Source: Myrica gale (taxonomy: Eukaryota; Streptophyta; Magnoliopsida; Fagales; Myricaceae). From it: a stretch of 64,000 nucleotides of DNA. The position numbers and the translations under genes were made by a program. The stretch lies in contig OZ005619.1 in NCBI GenBank assembly GCA_963930655.1, positions 2,152,501 to 2,216,500 of the forward strand, written 5' to 3'. Shown here one piece after another: positions 33,269 through 44,564 of the stretch. The notes beneath the pieces were generated by a model. That model had not been told where the DNA came from. It searched no databases and saw only the letters and a program-made list of their open reading frames with translations. Each line of letters opens with the position of its first letter. Position 1 is the stretch's first letter.

Positions 33269-34762
33269 ATGGAGAATTGCATCGAAAACACAAAAAGCCA
33301 CGGATTCTCGGAAAGCATTCCTCACACGACATAGCGCTTGACATCCTGCCAAAATTTCCCTATAAGTCTCTACAGCGATTAAAGTCGGTATGCAAAGCGT
33401 GGCGTTGTCTGATCTCAAGGGCACCGGTTATTACGTGAGTGAGGTTATTGTGTGAGTGTGTGAGTGGACGGGTGAGATTAGAAGTTGAGAAATCTAATGG
33501 CTGAAAAAACGTCACGTCATTTAATAAAACCGGGTCGGTTTCGCGGGTCGAGTTCATGAAATGACATGACAATTTTTCAGCCATTAGATTTCTCAACTTC
33601 TAATCTCACCCGTCCACTCACACACTCACACAATAACCTCAATCACACAATAACTTTTGCCGATTTCGAGTCCCCAGTTTCTGGAGAAAAACTTTTTTCT
33701 AGCTAATGCTCGCAATTACGACTCAAGCCTTTGGAGGTGCATGTCCGTTGTGAGCCTCTGTAGCACTGATCTTGGGTCCGGCCCCTTCGTCCTCAAGACC
33801 TCGGACTGCAACGGATCCACCCGCGAAGTCAGAGTCGGCCGCCGTCTTACCAGCACGAGCGAGTTTGACTTTCTGGGTTCTTGTAACGGCTTGCTACTTT
33901 TGAGTCGTGGTCTTACTGGTGATGATCTCTTCATTTGGAACCCGTGCTCTGGGAAGAAAAAGAAGATCTCCTGTTCTGATCGCTTTGGACCGGCACGTAA
34001 TAATTTTGGTATCAGTGGACTCGCTTATGATTCATCCTCAGAAGACTACATAGCAGTTTTTGGCGTTTGGAGTACCAATTCTGGTTATATGGATATCCAC
34101 CTCTACGCTTTCAGGACCAATACTTGGAAAGCTATTTACATAAAGGTCCTTCCTTTCATGTGTGGTTGTTTAAATTTTGCAGATCAAGGGACTAATGTAA
34201 ATGGAGTTCCTCACTGGCTTTTCGGCAAGAAAGATATTCTTAGACGCATTGATAATAGATCAATCGCTTACTTTGATCCGGCTGAAGAAAAGTTTAGAAA
34301 GCTGTAATTACCAGCTGATAGAAAGGCAATTTTTGACACGATTGCGTTAGGGGCTTTGGGAGGATGCCTAACTTATGATTCCTTTGCAGTAGGCGGCCTA
34401 ACCATGTCCTAGACTTGGGTAATGAGGGAATATAAGATAGAAGAATCTTGGATGAAATTGTTCTGCTTCTTCCCAGAAACTTTTTTTCATTATACCTATT
34501 TAAGGCCGTTGTGTTTCACTACCAAGGATGAAGTTCTAATGGAGCTAGACAGGAAGAGATTAGTGGTCTTCAATCTCAGAGTTGGTTCTGTGACCCAATA
34601 TGTTTTCTCATTTGTTAAGAATGAGTATTATTATTCGAGGTCCAGTAATTTAGGCTTTGAACTGGCCACATATATGGAAACTTCAGATTTTCCTACTATG
34701 GACACGAAAAAGAGAAGCATTTCTGGCGAATATGAAGTCCGGCAAAATAGAAGCAAAAACTA
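33269..34762 (+). pseudogene. F-box protein with FBA domain, broken
   Basis: From the ATG at 33269 the protein starts MENCIENTKSHGFSESIPH. The F-box (LDILPKFPYKSLQRLKSVCK, AWRCLISRAPVI) follows, but a two-base excess (CACACG for CACG) near 33328 shifts the frame. A 228-bp MITE then interrupts the coding sequence (33427-33654). The F-box-associated domain resumes at 33655 with FDFLGSCNGLLLL, FIWNPCSGKKKK and GVPHWLFGKKD. Two in-frame stops follow (34305, where relatives have a charged residue, and 34408), before YKIEESWMKLF and a tail to 34762. F-box proteins are substrate adaptors of SCF ubiquitin ligases; this copy cannot make one chain. Confidence 0.8.
33427..33654. mobile_element. Foldback MITE inserted in the F-box gene
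   Basis: Near-perfect inverted arms of about 75 bp at 33427-33502 and 33579-33654 (GAGGTTATTGTGTGAGTG, GTGAGTGGACGGGTGAG and the mirror images). The centre (CCGGGTCGGTTTCGCGGGTC) is the only non-palindromic part; CGTCATTTAAT also has a partner. No target duplication is clear. Arms this similar suggest a fairly recent insertion. Confidence 0.85.
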
Positions 34763-34763
34763 A

Positions 34764-35148
34764 ATGAGAGTTTATTTGATTTGCTTTGCTTTGCTTTGTA
34801 CTTCATGATTTTCCTAGCTGGAAACAAATTAATTATTAATTTCTGATCACTACTGTTCATCATTTTGAAGTTTAAGGTTTACTCGTTATGGTTTTCTAAA
34901 TCATCTCTTTATGTCTGTATGCTCATTTCCTCCCTTTTGCCGGTTCATCCCTAAATTCCAGCCTACACCAATGTATGAGGAGAAGTTTGGTTTCTTCTAA
35001 TTAAATTAAAGGGTAAATTACAATTTCTCTCCTCAGATTACTACCATATTCTTAAAGATTAAATTATAACCCTCAAACTACCACTCAATTTTCAAATACT
35101 CCCGTTACAGCTCACCTCCTAAATTGTACTTCTTTGTGATATTTTAAA
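34764..35148. other. Intergenic; single MITE arm at 35005-35148
   Basis: AT-rich. The stretch 35005-35148 resembles one arm of the MITE at 31482 (CTCAAACTACCACTCAATT, CACCTCCTAAATTG). The other arm is cut off by a LINE tail. Confidence 0.45.
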
Positions 35149-35420
35149 TTTTTTTTATAAACAATATTTCATTACTAAAGCAAAAGCTAAAGAATTCGCT
35201 CTGCGAGAAGAAAAACAAAAAGCACAGGACTCCAAAGTAGAGACAGAACAAATCGCATCTAATACCCAAGGACAAAATCTCGGATAGTTCAAAAGAGCAT
35301 CCATCATCGCTTTAGAGTCCCCTTCCAGAATAATACTCCGGAAACCAAGGAGAGACGCAAGGAGAATTCCAAACTAGGTAGCTAGGGCTTCCCCCACTAG
35401 CGGACCTGAGGGTCCCAAAA
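35149..35420 (-). mobile_element. 5'-truncated LINE 3' end (RNase H piece)
   Basis: On the minus strand it reads LLGFRSIILEGDSKAMMDAL, the part of a LINE RNase H around the second aspartate. The conserved core ends near FALVMKYCL, followed by an A8 tail (T-run at 35149-35156). Only the last part of the element is present, with a stop after GEALAT. Confidence 0.65.
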
Positions 35421-35711
35421 GCGGGTTTGGATTCAATCCAGATCGTACAGGTTCAGACGCATCCAGACCCCACGGTCTGAATTGAGAAAAAAAGAATTCG
35501 ATCGCATTTCCTCTTTTTTTTTATCACATTGTGTCTCCTCTTTTTTTTTATTTGTTCACATTGTGTCTCTTATCGTTCAAAACAAATGTTAACACTTGAT
35601 ACATTTAATAGTTCATACATATTAAAATAGAACGATTAAATTAGTTGGTTGAAAGACTTAAAAATCTAGTATAGAGGGGTTGGAGGGTGGGAATAACCAA
35701 GATTTATCTCA

Positions 35712-35889
35712 TGAAGCACTGTCAAACCAAAATACCCAACAAGAGTTAGCTCTCCCTGAAAAAGGAGGTGATCCAGCCGCACCTTCCAGTACGACTACCT
35801 TGTTACGACTTCACTCCAGTTACTAGCCCTACCTTCGACATCCCCCTCCTTGTGGTTAAGGTAATGACTTCGAGCATGGTCAGCTCCCG
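35712..35889 (-). pseudogene. rrn16: Plastid 16S rRNA 3' end in the nucleus (NUPT)
   Basis: Plus-strand AAAGGAGGTGATCCAGCCGC is the complement of the plastid 16S rRNA end with its anti-Shine-Dalgarno region. About 130 bp of 16S follow, up to CAGCTCCC. To the left lies the start of the plastid 16S-trnI spacer (CTCTCCCTGAAAAAGG, AAATACCCAACAAG). G/C to A/T changes are visible (TACGACTACC for TACGGCTACC), as expected after decay in the nucleus. The 178-bp piece is not a working rRNA gene. Confidence 0.92.
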
Positions 35890-36790
35890 TCACCTCACGA
35901 AATGAACGACAGAGACCGCCACGTCATTTAATGAGATCTCTCTGTCGTTGGCTTGGCTTGGCTCCAATCAGCGCGGGTGCTTTTTGTCCCCACGTTTGTA
36001 CAGGTCGGACCACTACAATTTAAGCCCGACCACACCTCCGACCACTGAGGAGCGAACACGCGTTTTCAATCATTTTATTCCCAAATCACCCATTTGAAAT
36101 CTCATTTCGAAATCCCCAACCTTTGAATCCCTAACCTCCGAATTTCTAGACTTAGACAAAACCAAAAAGGATTAGAAGGCTACATTGTCTCTACTTCAAA
36201 GTTATTCTCACCTTCTCTTTGGGTGAGTTTCAAAAGGATCTGTTTCGCTTGTTGGTATAAACTTTTTGTGTCGTTTAGTTTGTATACATTCACTTAAAGA
36301 GAGAGAATCAATGAGTTTGTATGTATTCACTTAAAAGAGAGAGAAGCCGAATAAATATTAATGTTTCTTGTTTGTAGCTTATTGTTTGTATTCATATATT
36401 TGCTGCGACAAAGAGAGTAAAGAGAGAGAAATTTTGATGCTTCTTGTCTGTATGCTGTGACACTCAAAAGTGTGATTGTTTAAAGATATGTGGTCTGACG
36501 CTAGTGGTCTAACTTTAAAATGGTTTATTGTGAATGAATTTGTGGTCTGACTCTAGCGGTCCAACGCTAGTGGTCTAAACTGCCAATTGAAAATGATGTG
36601 TAAAATTTTGAGGCCAGTATGTAACATATGGCCATGATAAACACCAGTAAAAGATTTATCAATTAATTAAGTTTATGCGTTTGGCAACGAACAAATAAAT
36701 AAATAAATATGCATGCTAATTAGACCTACAGATTTGCGGCTGATTCCTACTTTCTCTTTCAATATATACGGCCATGAATATACACCAGTC
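35890..36790. other. Intergenic, nothing recognised
   Basis: A tandem duplication of about 48 bp (GTTTGTATACATTCACTTAAA then GTTTGTATGTATTCACTTAAA) lies at 36278-36350, and a short repeat GTGGTCTGACGCTAGTGGTC at 36490-36580. No gene. Confidence 0.45.
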
Positions 36791-36794
36791 TGCT

Positions 36795-37065
36795 CGCGCG
36801 AAAGTTGCTGGATTTCCAGCAATTTCCAGAGCACTGGCGCGCGCTGCCTTGAAATTTCCAAGGCCTCGCGCGCAGGACACCCTGGAATTTCTAGGGCAGT
36901 GAGAGCTAGTCTGCTCCCGCGGAAATTGCTGGATCCAGCAATTTCAAGACCACTGGCGCGCGGAGCTCGCTGGAAATTGTTGGATTTATCCAGCAATTTC
37001 CAGAGCATTGGCGCGCGTCAGTATGCTGCGCAGAAATTGCCGGATTTCCAGCATTTTCCTGACAT
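36795..37065. repeat. Array of hairpin units with GCGCGCG spacers
   Basis: Four related palindromes with arms GAAATTGCTGGA and TCCAGCAATTTC lie at about 36801, 36922, 36972 and 37032. Those at 36801 and 36972 are imperfect, 36922-36945 is perfect, and the last is partial. ACTGGCGCGCG-like strings separate most of them. Open frames here (both strands) are by-products. Confidence 0.75.
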
Positions 37066-38925
37066 AGTAGAATATGCTAATTGGATGCAATAAGATTGTT
37101 TTAAAGCACTAATTATATAATATTTTAAATGATGTGTTAACCATTTTTGCTACACAAATTACTTTTATATATGCCAATAATTCAATCCACTTCAAATTAA
37201 AATAATATAACTTTCCAAAAAAAAGGCAACTTATTGGTGTCTTTAAATGATGAGCACTCTAAGACTTTGCTCCTTTAGAAATATTAAAGAGCGACAAAGG
37301 AGGATACCATTTAATTATTTTGCACCATTAAAAATATAACAGGAGGATTGGATATAACAGAAATCCATAAAAAATAGCTTAGGTACATATTCATTCCTTG
37401 AACCCAGAAAACTTCATTTTAGTTCAAATCTACTACTGACAAATCTATGTCCATGGTCCACGTCATGTTTACAAAAAATTGTCTAACATACTTTGGGTAC
37501 ACATAGCTACCTATGTCACACAAATTCTCTCACCTTTGAAATTGGAAATGGCCTTAGAGATGTAACTCACCTATCAGATCAAATTCTATGTTCCTTCCTC
37601 GAATCACTGTCCTTTTGGCAAAATCCGTATCAAATGATGTAGAACAATCAGTTGAACAATTAATTAAAAATATAATTTTATTTTGTGGGTAAATGAAAAG
37701 TATAGAAAGATGATTTAAGTAAATTTTTTTATATGTACTATATTAAGAAAGAGATATTGATAATTTTAAACTTTTTATTATTATTTAATCAAAATTTTGA
37801 ATTATGTATATTTGTAGAAAAAAAAATTGCATGAATAATAAATTTTCAAAATTTTTGAGTTTCCAACAAACTACTTTATAAAATTATAGAATATTTGTTA
37901 GTGGGCAGTAAGCATTTCCATATCTCTATCTTCATATGTGCCCCCATACAAATTTGGCTCTTGATAGCCTTGATTCTTGGACATGAAATAAGAACTGTTT
38001 AAGATTGTGGTCAATGTGATAAAGAAGTATATATTTGCAACTTGCAAGTCTTTATTATTTAAAACACTTATTTCATTTTGTATAATAAATATAAGTAAAT
38101 ATATAATTATGTGTATAAACTATAGAGAGAGAAATTACAATTAAAAAGAAAAAGGACTAGTTTTTTTCTAAGCAAAGAAAAAGAATAGTTGTATTAACAT
38201 CTTCGAAGCATATTACAAGCTGTTTGTCAAAGTCCAAGAAATAAGAGGAAAAAGAGGAAAATGTAAAATGTATTGGGCTTGGGCTTGGGCTTGGGCCAAA
38301 AGTTGGATCAGTAACAAGGGCTTATAATATCGATATTAGTGGACTCGCTTATGAGAAAAGGATTCGGTCCTAAGAAGCGATACTCTAAGAGCTTAAAAGA
38401 CGCGGTTCTGATTTTAAGAAATGAATCTAACGGTCTGAACTTCGACACGTCAATTAATGAGGATCGACGGAAACAACTTGGCTTTTGTTCGGCTTTGGCT
38501 GATTTTTCTAACAATTCCTTTGGTTCATTTTTCTAACTTCGACGCGGTTCAACTTTCGCTTAAAATAGATTTTTTTGAACATTCCTTTGGCTTCAAGAAC
38601 ACGCTTCCCTGCCCCCTGTTTTTCTCCATCTTCCTTGTACCTCTTTTGCAGAACAACTTCCTTCATCATTTAGAACGTACGCACTTCGTCTTGCAGAACG
38701 CACATGCCTCTGGGTAAATTCTTGGTATGGATCTAAAACCCTGCTACTTTTTGTAACTTCTTGTTATGTAATAAAATGCAACACCCGTTTGGATATCTCA
38801 AGGGCTACAGTCTGATTCTTCCATATAGACTAATCTGTAAATTTAAATGCCAAAAGACATATATAAACCTTGGTTGAGTGGCATCGTCCTTAAACTCTGT
38901 TGGCATGTTGCAAAATAAAAAATTC
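37066..38925. other. AT-rich intergenic
   Basis: No gene. (GGGCTT)n lies at 38276-38297. Frames at 38339-38536 and 38457-38717 resemble no known family. Confidence 0.45.
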
Positions 38926-40310
38926 ACGTGTTGGTCTCCCCTCCCCCTCTTTAAACGCGTTTTTTTCCTAAATAACAAAACGAAGCCTTTTTTCCTCCCT
39001 GCCCCCGGCCCTATTTGCCTGCCCTTTTTTCCACACAGTCCTTCCGAACCTATTTGCCTGACCTTTTTTCCACCCGGCGCCATTTGATTGTGTAAAGCCA
39101 TTGATTTTATCTGGTCCTACAACGCGGTTAGCGAATGGGGAGGGTGTTGGTAAGAGGAAAAAAACAAGAAAAAAATTAGATGGACAAAGCAAGCAAGGTC
39201 TTTTAGGACCTTTAGACTTTGTATAAATGGAGAAACGACACTATGTTGACTTATGTTCTCTTTTTATTGAACCACATCAGGACAATTATAGGGCGGTTTT
39301 AGCCAAAGAGCAAAAGTGGAATGGTCTCAGTCACTCCCAGAACTTTGGAGAGGACAATCAGTCGACGAAAATATAGAAACCTTTATTCTTCCACTATTTG
39401 GAAATATGAGAATGATCCGAAATCATGGGAGGTTCTCCAGCGTTACCACATTGGACTAGCTAATGAGCTTGCTCAATTGTCGTTTACCACAGAGCTAGGT
39501 GAGATTAGCGAAGCAGCTGATGCTACAATAGTAGATGGAGCTCTAGCGGTGGTTGTAAAGGGATTCAAGACACGAGAGCCAAAGCATCAAGACAACAAGC
39601 GGCTGAAGAGCATGCTTGAACAAAGAAAAAAAGTCACGAGGCGGTCGGAATAGTAGCACCGTTGTAGCATCCCGACCAGTAGCTTGCCACTTGCAGTTAG
39701 AGAATTATACAGAGGTACGTTTTCATACTCTATGCATAGATTTCATTTTACATTACCATGGTCATAAATGTCCTTTTGTTATTCCTTCTCAGGTGTCAAG
39801 CGATGATGATGAGGAGCATTCACAATGTGAACGGTATAGGAGCCTCGATGACATGTATGAGTATGTGTTGTATTGAGATTGTGTGCAGTTGTTTGGAATT
39901 TTGTGTATAAAGGAAAAAACAAGGAAAGTTGCGAGGTGGTTGAGACTATTAGTGGATGATCGCGACTAGCAAGGGAAATGGGTAAGGGGCCGGGTGGAAA
40001 AAAGGGCAAATTAGGAATGGGGGCCGGAAGGAAGACGAAGGGAAATGAGGGAGAGGGGGCGGGGGCGGGGTGGAAAACAGGGGAAATGGGGGAAGGGGGT
40101 CGGGTTGGAAAATAGGGGAAATGGGGGATGAGGGGCCGGGTGGAAAAAAAGGGGAAATGGGGTTGGGGGTCTGGGTGGAAGAAGGGCAAATGGGGCCGGG
40201 GGGTCTGGGTCGAAAAAGCCCAAATGGGGTCGGGAGGCAAAGAAATGTTTCGTTTTGTTATTTTGAGAATAAAAAAATGCATTTAACGAGGGGAGGGGGG
40301 ACGAACACGT
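38926..40310. mobile_element. TIR element with inverted G-rich arrays inside its ends
   Basis: The left end ACGTGTTGGTCTCCCCTCCC and right end, other strand, ACGTGTTCGTCCCCCCTCCC continue as inverted repeats for about 70 bp (TTTAAA, AATAACAAAACGAA). Inside each end lies an array of a roughly 30-bp unit close to GGCCGGGTGGAAAAAAGG: about three copies at 38975-39080 (complement) and about eight at 39965-40240. This mirror arrangement resembles Mutator-like or CACTA subterminal regions. The centre has an open frame at 39321-39653. No clear target duplication. A hAT element sits exactly at the right tip. Confidence 0.65.
39321..39653 (+). CDS. Unrecognised 110-codon frame inside the TIR element
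   Basis: Open from the ATG at 39321; the protein contains WKYENDPKSWEVLQRY and ELGEISEAADATI and ends in a basic MLEQRKK stretch. I do not recognise it. A link to the C-terminal part of FAR1/MULE-type proteins is possible but weak. Composition looks protein-like rather than repetitive. A further short frame (39616-39876) overlaps its end. It could be a captured gene fragment or a transposase remnant. Confidence 0.3.
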   Translation: MVSVTPRTLERTISRRKYRNLYSSTIWKYENDPKSWEVLQRYHIGLANELAQLSFTTELGEISEAADATIVDGALAVVVKGFKTREPKHQDNKRLKSMLEQRKKVTRRSE

Positions 40311-40314
40311 AAAT

Positions 40315-41903
40315 CATCGGCGGAGGGAGGGGGGGGCGAACCGGGGCCATTGCCCCGGTTGGCTCCCCCCAAAAAAATTTTTTACATGCAATTTTTTTTA
40401 TTTTTTATTTTTTTTATTAGGTTTGCCCCCCTTGGCCAAATAAAAATTATGCTTACCCCCTTACCTGCCTAGATGAATCAGCCCGCCCCCCTTAAAACCC
40501 AAGCAGCCCAATACCTCAAAATCAAATTAAAAGAATAATCAGAGAGATATTTATTTATGTCAAAATTTGAAATCCTATATTAACTTGTCGACGTTGTCGT
40601 GAATTTTGCGACGAATATTTCATATACTTCTCCTGATTCCTGATAATCGTTGTGTGTTGTAATAATTGAAATAAATGTTTTCACTATTCTAGTACTGCTT
40701 TTTTTTTGTTCTTTTGTCTTTTATGTTGGACTTGGTTGAGAATTTGGATATCGCAAATACTGAGAAAGGGGATGGTGTGCTCTTGTTGGATAAGTGATAA
40801 TTCAATTATTCAAGTGTGTTGTGTGTCCATCTTTACTTACTAGAGAATCATTGGTTATATCATTTTATTGTTACTATCATCATCTAATTTTATATGTCTG
40901 ACTTCTCCACAATTTATGAAAATCCAAAGTTGAAGTAAGACTCATTTTCATCTATCTTTTGTTTGTTTAGGTCTGATTTTTCATAGCCCATGAGATTAAC
41001 TTGTTTTTAATTGTCTTTCTCTAAAGGTGGAACTTCTTTTCCATTGTAATTTGTGACGTTTGGATCAAATTATAAATCTATTTCTTCAAAATTTTAGTCA
41101 TTAATTTAGCCTTTGAACTACGATTTTTCTGTTTTCTCATTTTGTAAGGGGAGTAGAATAGTTATTTGGATGTTAAAATTGAACTTTTTGTCCAAATTTT
41201 TTTTCTATTATCATTTACCAAGTATGTATTTTCTCCTTTCAATTTCGGGTTATTTTATTGTTGATAGAGATTCCACTCTTGAGAAGCTCGTGTTCAATAG
41301 TACTGTCACACTAAAAAAACTATAGCAAGGGTGAGAAGTATTTTTATGTCATCGGAACCTGGATTCTTTTTGAACTTTGGATAATTTGGCTTCTTTTTCC
41401 AATATGCTTCGATTTGCTATTATTTCTTTCAAGAATAATAGAAATACAATAATTGTTTATTTTTCTCATTTATGTGTTATGTTTTCTTTTTACAGATCCC
41501 AACAAATTCAGCAGGACTTATTGAGCATAGGGCACATCCTTTCTGGCAACAAAAATAAGTACTTCATTCATGGAAGTAAAAAGTTATATTGCTGAAAATA
41601 CTTTATTTCATTTATGTGTTTTGTTTTACAAAGAATATATATATATATAAATACTTTTGTTTGTGTGATTAGTTGATGCTCTATTGGTGTCTTGAACAAC
41701 AAGAATTTAATCTTTAATGTCACCTCTCAGTATCAGCAAATAGTACGGTACGTGTATTTCAATATTTTTAGTGTTTTTAGTCCTTAATTTTTTTTTATTT
41801 ATACTCTGAAGATATTTTTTTGCATTAAGTAGTAAAAATTTTTTTTTGTCATTTTTCCTTATAAGTTTGCCCCCCATTAATTGGGTTTCTGGCTCCGCCA
41901 CTG
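40315..41903. mobile_element. hAT (Tip100-like) element, 1589 bp, exact 8-bp duplication
   Basis: ACGTAAAT flanks both ends (40307-40314 and 41904-41911). Ends read CATCGGCGGAG and, inverted, CAGTGGCGGAG. An 8-bp duplication and such ends identify a hAT element of the Tip100 kind. No transposase frame is present. The last 300 bp (GCTGAAAATA, GTCTTGAACAACAAGAA) are shared with a 257-bp relative at 52437. It entered the right tip of the element at 38926-40310. Confidence 0.88.
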
Positions 41904-41911
41904 ACGTAAAT

Positions 41912-44364
41912 AATAAAATCTCTCACATACACTAATCCCAAACAAACAAACACCCAATCATTATCGATTATTCCTACTCTAATATTTTCCAACATCTACA
42001 CAAACCAAGCCTTCCTTCATTCCTTCTTCTTTTCCATCTCCCGCACCATAAAAACTACAACAAGCACAGCAGAATGAAGAACTAAAAAAATAAGCATTTT
42101 ATACGACGAGTACGTTCTCTAGCTAGCCAGTGTAGGTAGCTAGGGTTAGGTCTAAGCTCACATGACCTATTGGATAAGCATTAAATTTGCATACGAACAG
42201 GTGATTTTTTTTAATGTTTTATATATATTTCTAAGTTAGTGGGTGTTAGTTATAATATGGCATGTCTAAATCAAAAGATTTGAAGTGGAAAAACAAAACT
42301 TTCGATAATATTTTAGGCTCTGATATTCGTGGTGTCCAGGTGTTTAATTAAACCTTATCCTGGACACTAGGCAACCCACAGATCAGAAATCTGATCGAGA
42401 ACTTGGTGCTGCCAAAAAATTTCTCTTACCAACTCAAAATTTTTAAAATTTATGCAAACTTGCATACCCATTGTCCAGCCTGAGTCTCACAACGGTTAGG
42501 TTCTACATACAAGATATATAGGAGGCGCATACCCATTGAAGTAATTTCTCCAATGGGGATAATGTATAGAAGGCACATGATAATTACTTCAAAAAAATCA
42601 AGATAATGTTGTTAACCCAGGCATGATTTTGCATTCCTCATGCCAATAATTACCTTGTAAATTGTGATAATATTATTTTATCTGCTAATTATTATGTATT
42701 TATCTGCAATATCTCTCTCCCACATAATGCGGCACGTGTTACATGAGCCTGCAGATAAGAGGAAATATGCAAAAATACTACTACTGCTTAAATTATGAGT
42801 ATGAAAATAATAATTAATTCATTAATTGTGATTGCTCAAGTGGTCAGTTTGGTGGCCTCAGGCCTAGACACAGGGGATTGAGTATATATTCCTATTGGTC
42901 CCACAACTTGCCAGATTTATATATATATAGTAGCTAAGCTAGGAGGGTTTTGGTACATCCCTGTAGACCGGCATCAAAGTAAAGCCAAAAGGAGTTTAAT
43001 TTAGTTGATATATTCTTCAACCAACAAAAAGGTGATTTATTTATTTTTTATTTTAAAAATTAATGAGAAGATCTTGTTTGGTTATTTTAAGAATATTTAA
43101 TAGGATTAACGAGTGAAATCTCCATGTCTTTTAACTTTCTTATAGCCATTAACTTTTAGATATATGTTTTTTGGAATTCAAATCTACCTTTTTCCATCCT
43201 TCCAAGAATATTATAGAAATAATAGTAAATCCACTTGTTTTTTTTTATTTTTTTTCTTATAAAAAAAAGAAGTAACTAGTTTAATAACCCTTCTTAAACG
43301 TGACTATAGAAATAACCTCCGTTGCAGTATATCCGATTTGAATTATAATTACTGTTCAATAGATGAGTCCGTCACTACAATTCCAACAAGATCACAGTCT
43401 CTAACCCCATTCGTTTTCTATTCAATTACAATATTATATATTTATTAATTCCCATCAATTTCAGGCAATGGAGCGTTAGTATTAATGGGAATCTTGCTGG
43501 ATAGGAGTGCTCAATGATGAAATGCAAAGCAAAGAATCAAAGATGCCCACACCCTCAAAAGTACATGGAATTGATTTGGCAAATGATAATTGCCCCCCCC
43601 CCCCCCCCCCAAATCTGACATGGCGAGTCCTCATATATTGCTCTTGCTTTTTTTTTCAGATGGGCTAACATGCGCCGACATTGGCAAGTGCATTCTCCAG
43701 AAATCCCCAAATTACTACTTTGATCACAAATTGACAGGCAATTAAGTTGATGGGCAATAGGCTAATATCCTCCCATTTGGTGAAAAGTAAAGCAAAATTC
43801 AAAGTTATGATGTGAGACTTGAGAGCAACCACACGTATCCAAACGTCGTAGGCTTACATGCTGCGGGCGGAGGGCCGCGTCCCAGCACATCATGGGGCAC
43901 AATTATTATTCCCTATGCATTTTCTTTATTGCGTGCTATATAATCTCTTTTAATAAGATACAATAAAGTTAGATGCTCTCGAGAAAGTCAATTCCCCTCT
44001 CAAGATTTCTGCATTATAATCTCACTTTCAGTACTGCATAAAAGAAGGGTTTGTTTCTGAGAGTCCACTCTAGTGATAATTTTCATAATTTTAATACCAA
44101 TATGGTATTTGTTATTGGACTTTGAATTCTCTCTCCCTCTCTCTCTGTCCCAGAGAAACAAATGTAAGTGCGGGTACAAAATGCCCAAATAGTAAAATCC
44201 AACTTCCAAAAAAAATAATAAGAATTTTTGTGTATGTTTTATTCAAAGGGTTGATCGTGATCTCAAGTCCCAAATGAGCAAGCATCTACAAAGTGGGAAA
44301 CAAAAGATAAATTATATGGTGGGTTTATTAGCATCGGTAACTATCGATCTTGTTAATCACATTA
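41912..44364. other. Intergenic; C18 tract at 43593-43610
   Basis: AT-rich, no gene. A possible tRNA-derived SINE head lies at 42840-42960 (GCTCAAGTGGTCAGTTTGG then GGGGATTGAGTAT), not firm. Confidence 0.45.
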
Positions 44365-44564
44365 TGTGATATCCTGAATCCTATATAGGGTGAAAGAATA
44401 AATAATAAGAGAATAGTTCAATAAGGGTAAAGTTACACATTGAGATATTTCTACGTTAAATTAGGTTTTATAATAATTCAAGGAGCTTCAAGAACAATAT
44501 TGACTAGTCGTTTTGAAATTAAAACTCATATATGACTAGCGCTTGTCTTTGGAGCGCCGTTACA
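44365..44564 (+). mobile_element. TRIM LTR, same family as 11777-11975
   Basis: 200 bp from TGTGATATCCTGAATCC to GCCGTTACA, followed by TATGGTACCATAG, a decayed primer site. Shared strings include AGGAGCTTCAAGA, ATATGACTAG and GGTTTTAT. Only one LTR is present. Confidence 0.7.

Noticed and set aside
35757-35889. A functional 16S rRNA gene
   Set aside because: Only the last part of the gene is present and it is mutated; it is a plastid insertion.
36713-37093. 126-codon frame with repeated SRESCW/SSNFQS blocks
   Set aside because: The repeats reflect the hairpin array, and the other strand is open too.
39779-40282. Proline-rich 167-codon minus-strand frame
   Set aside because: It is the translation of a G-rich minisatellite inside a transposon end.
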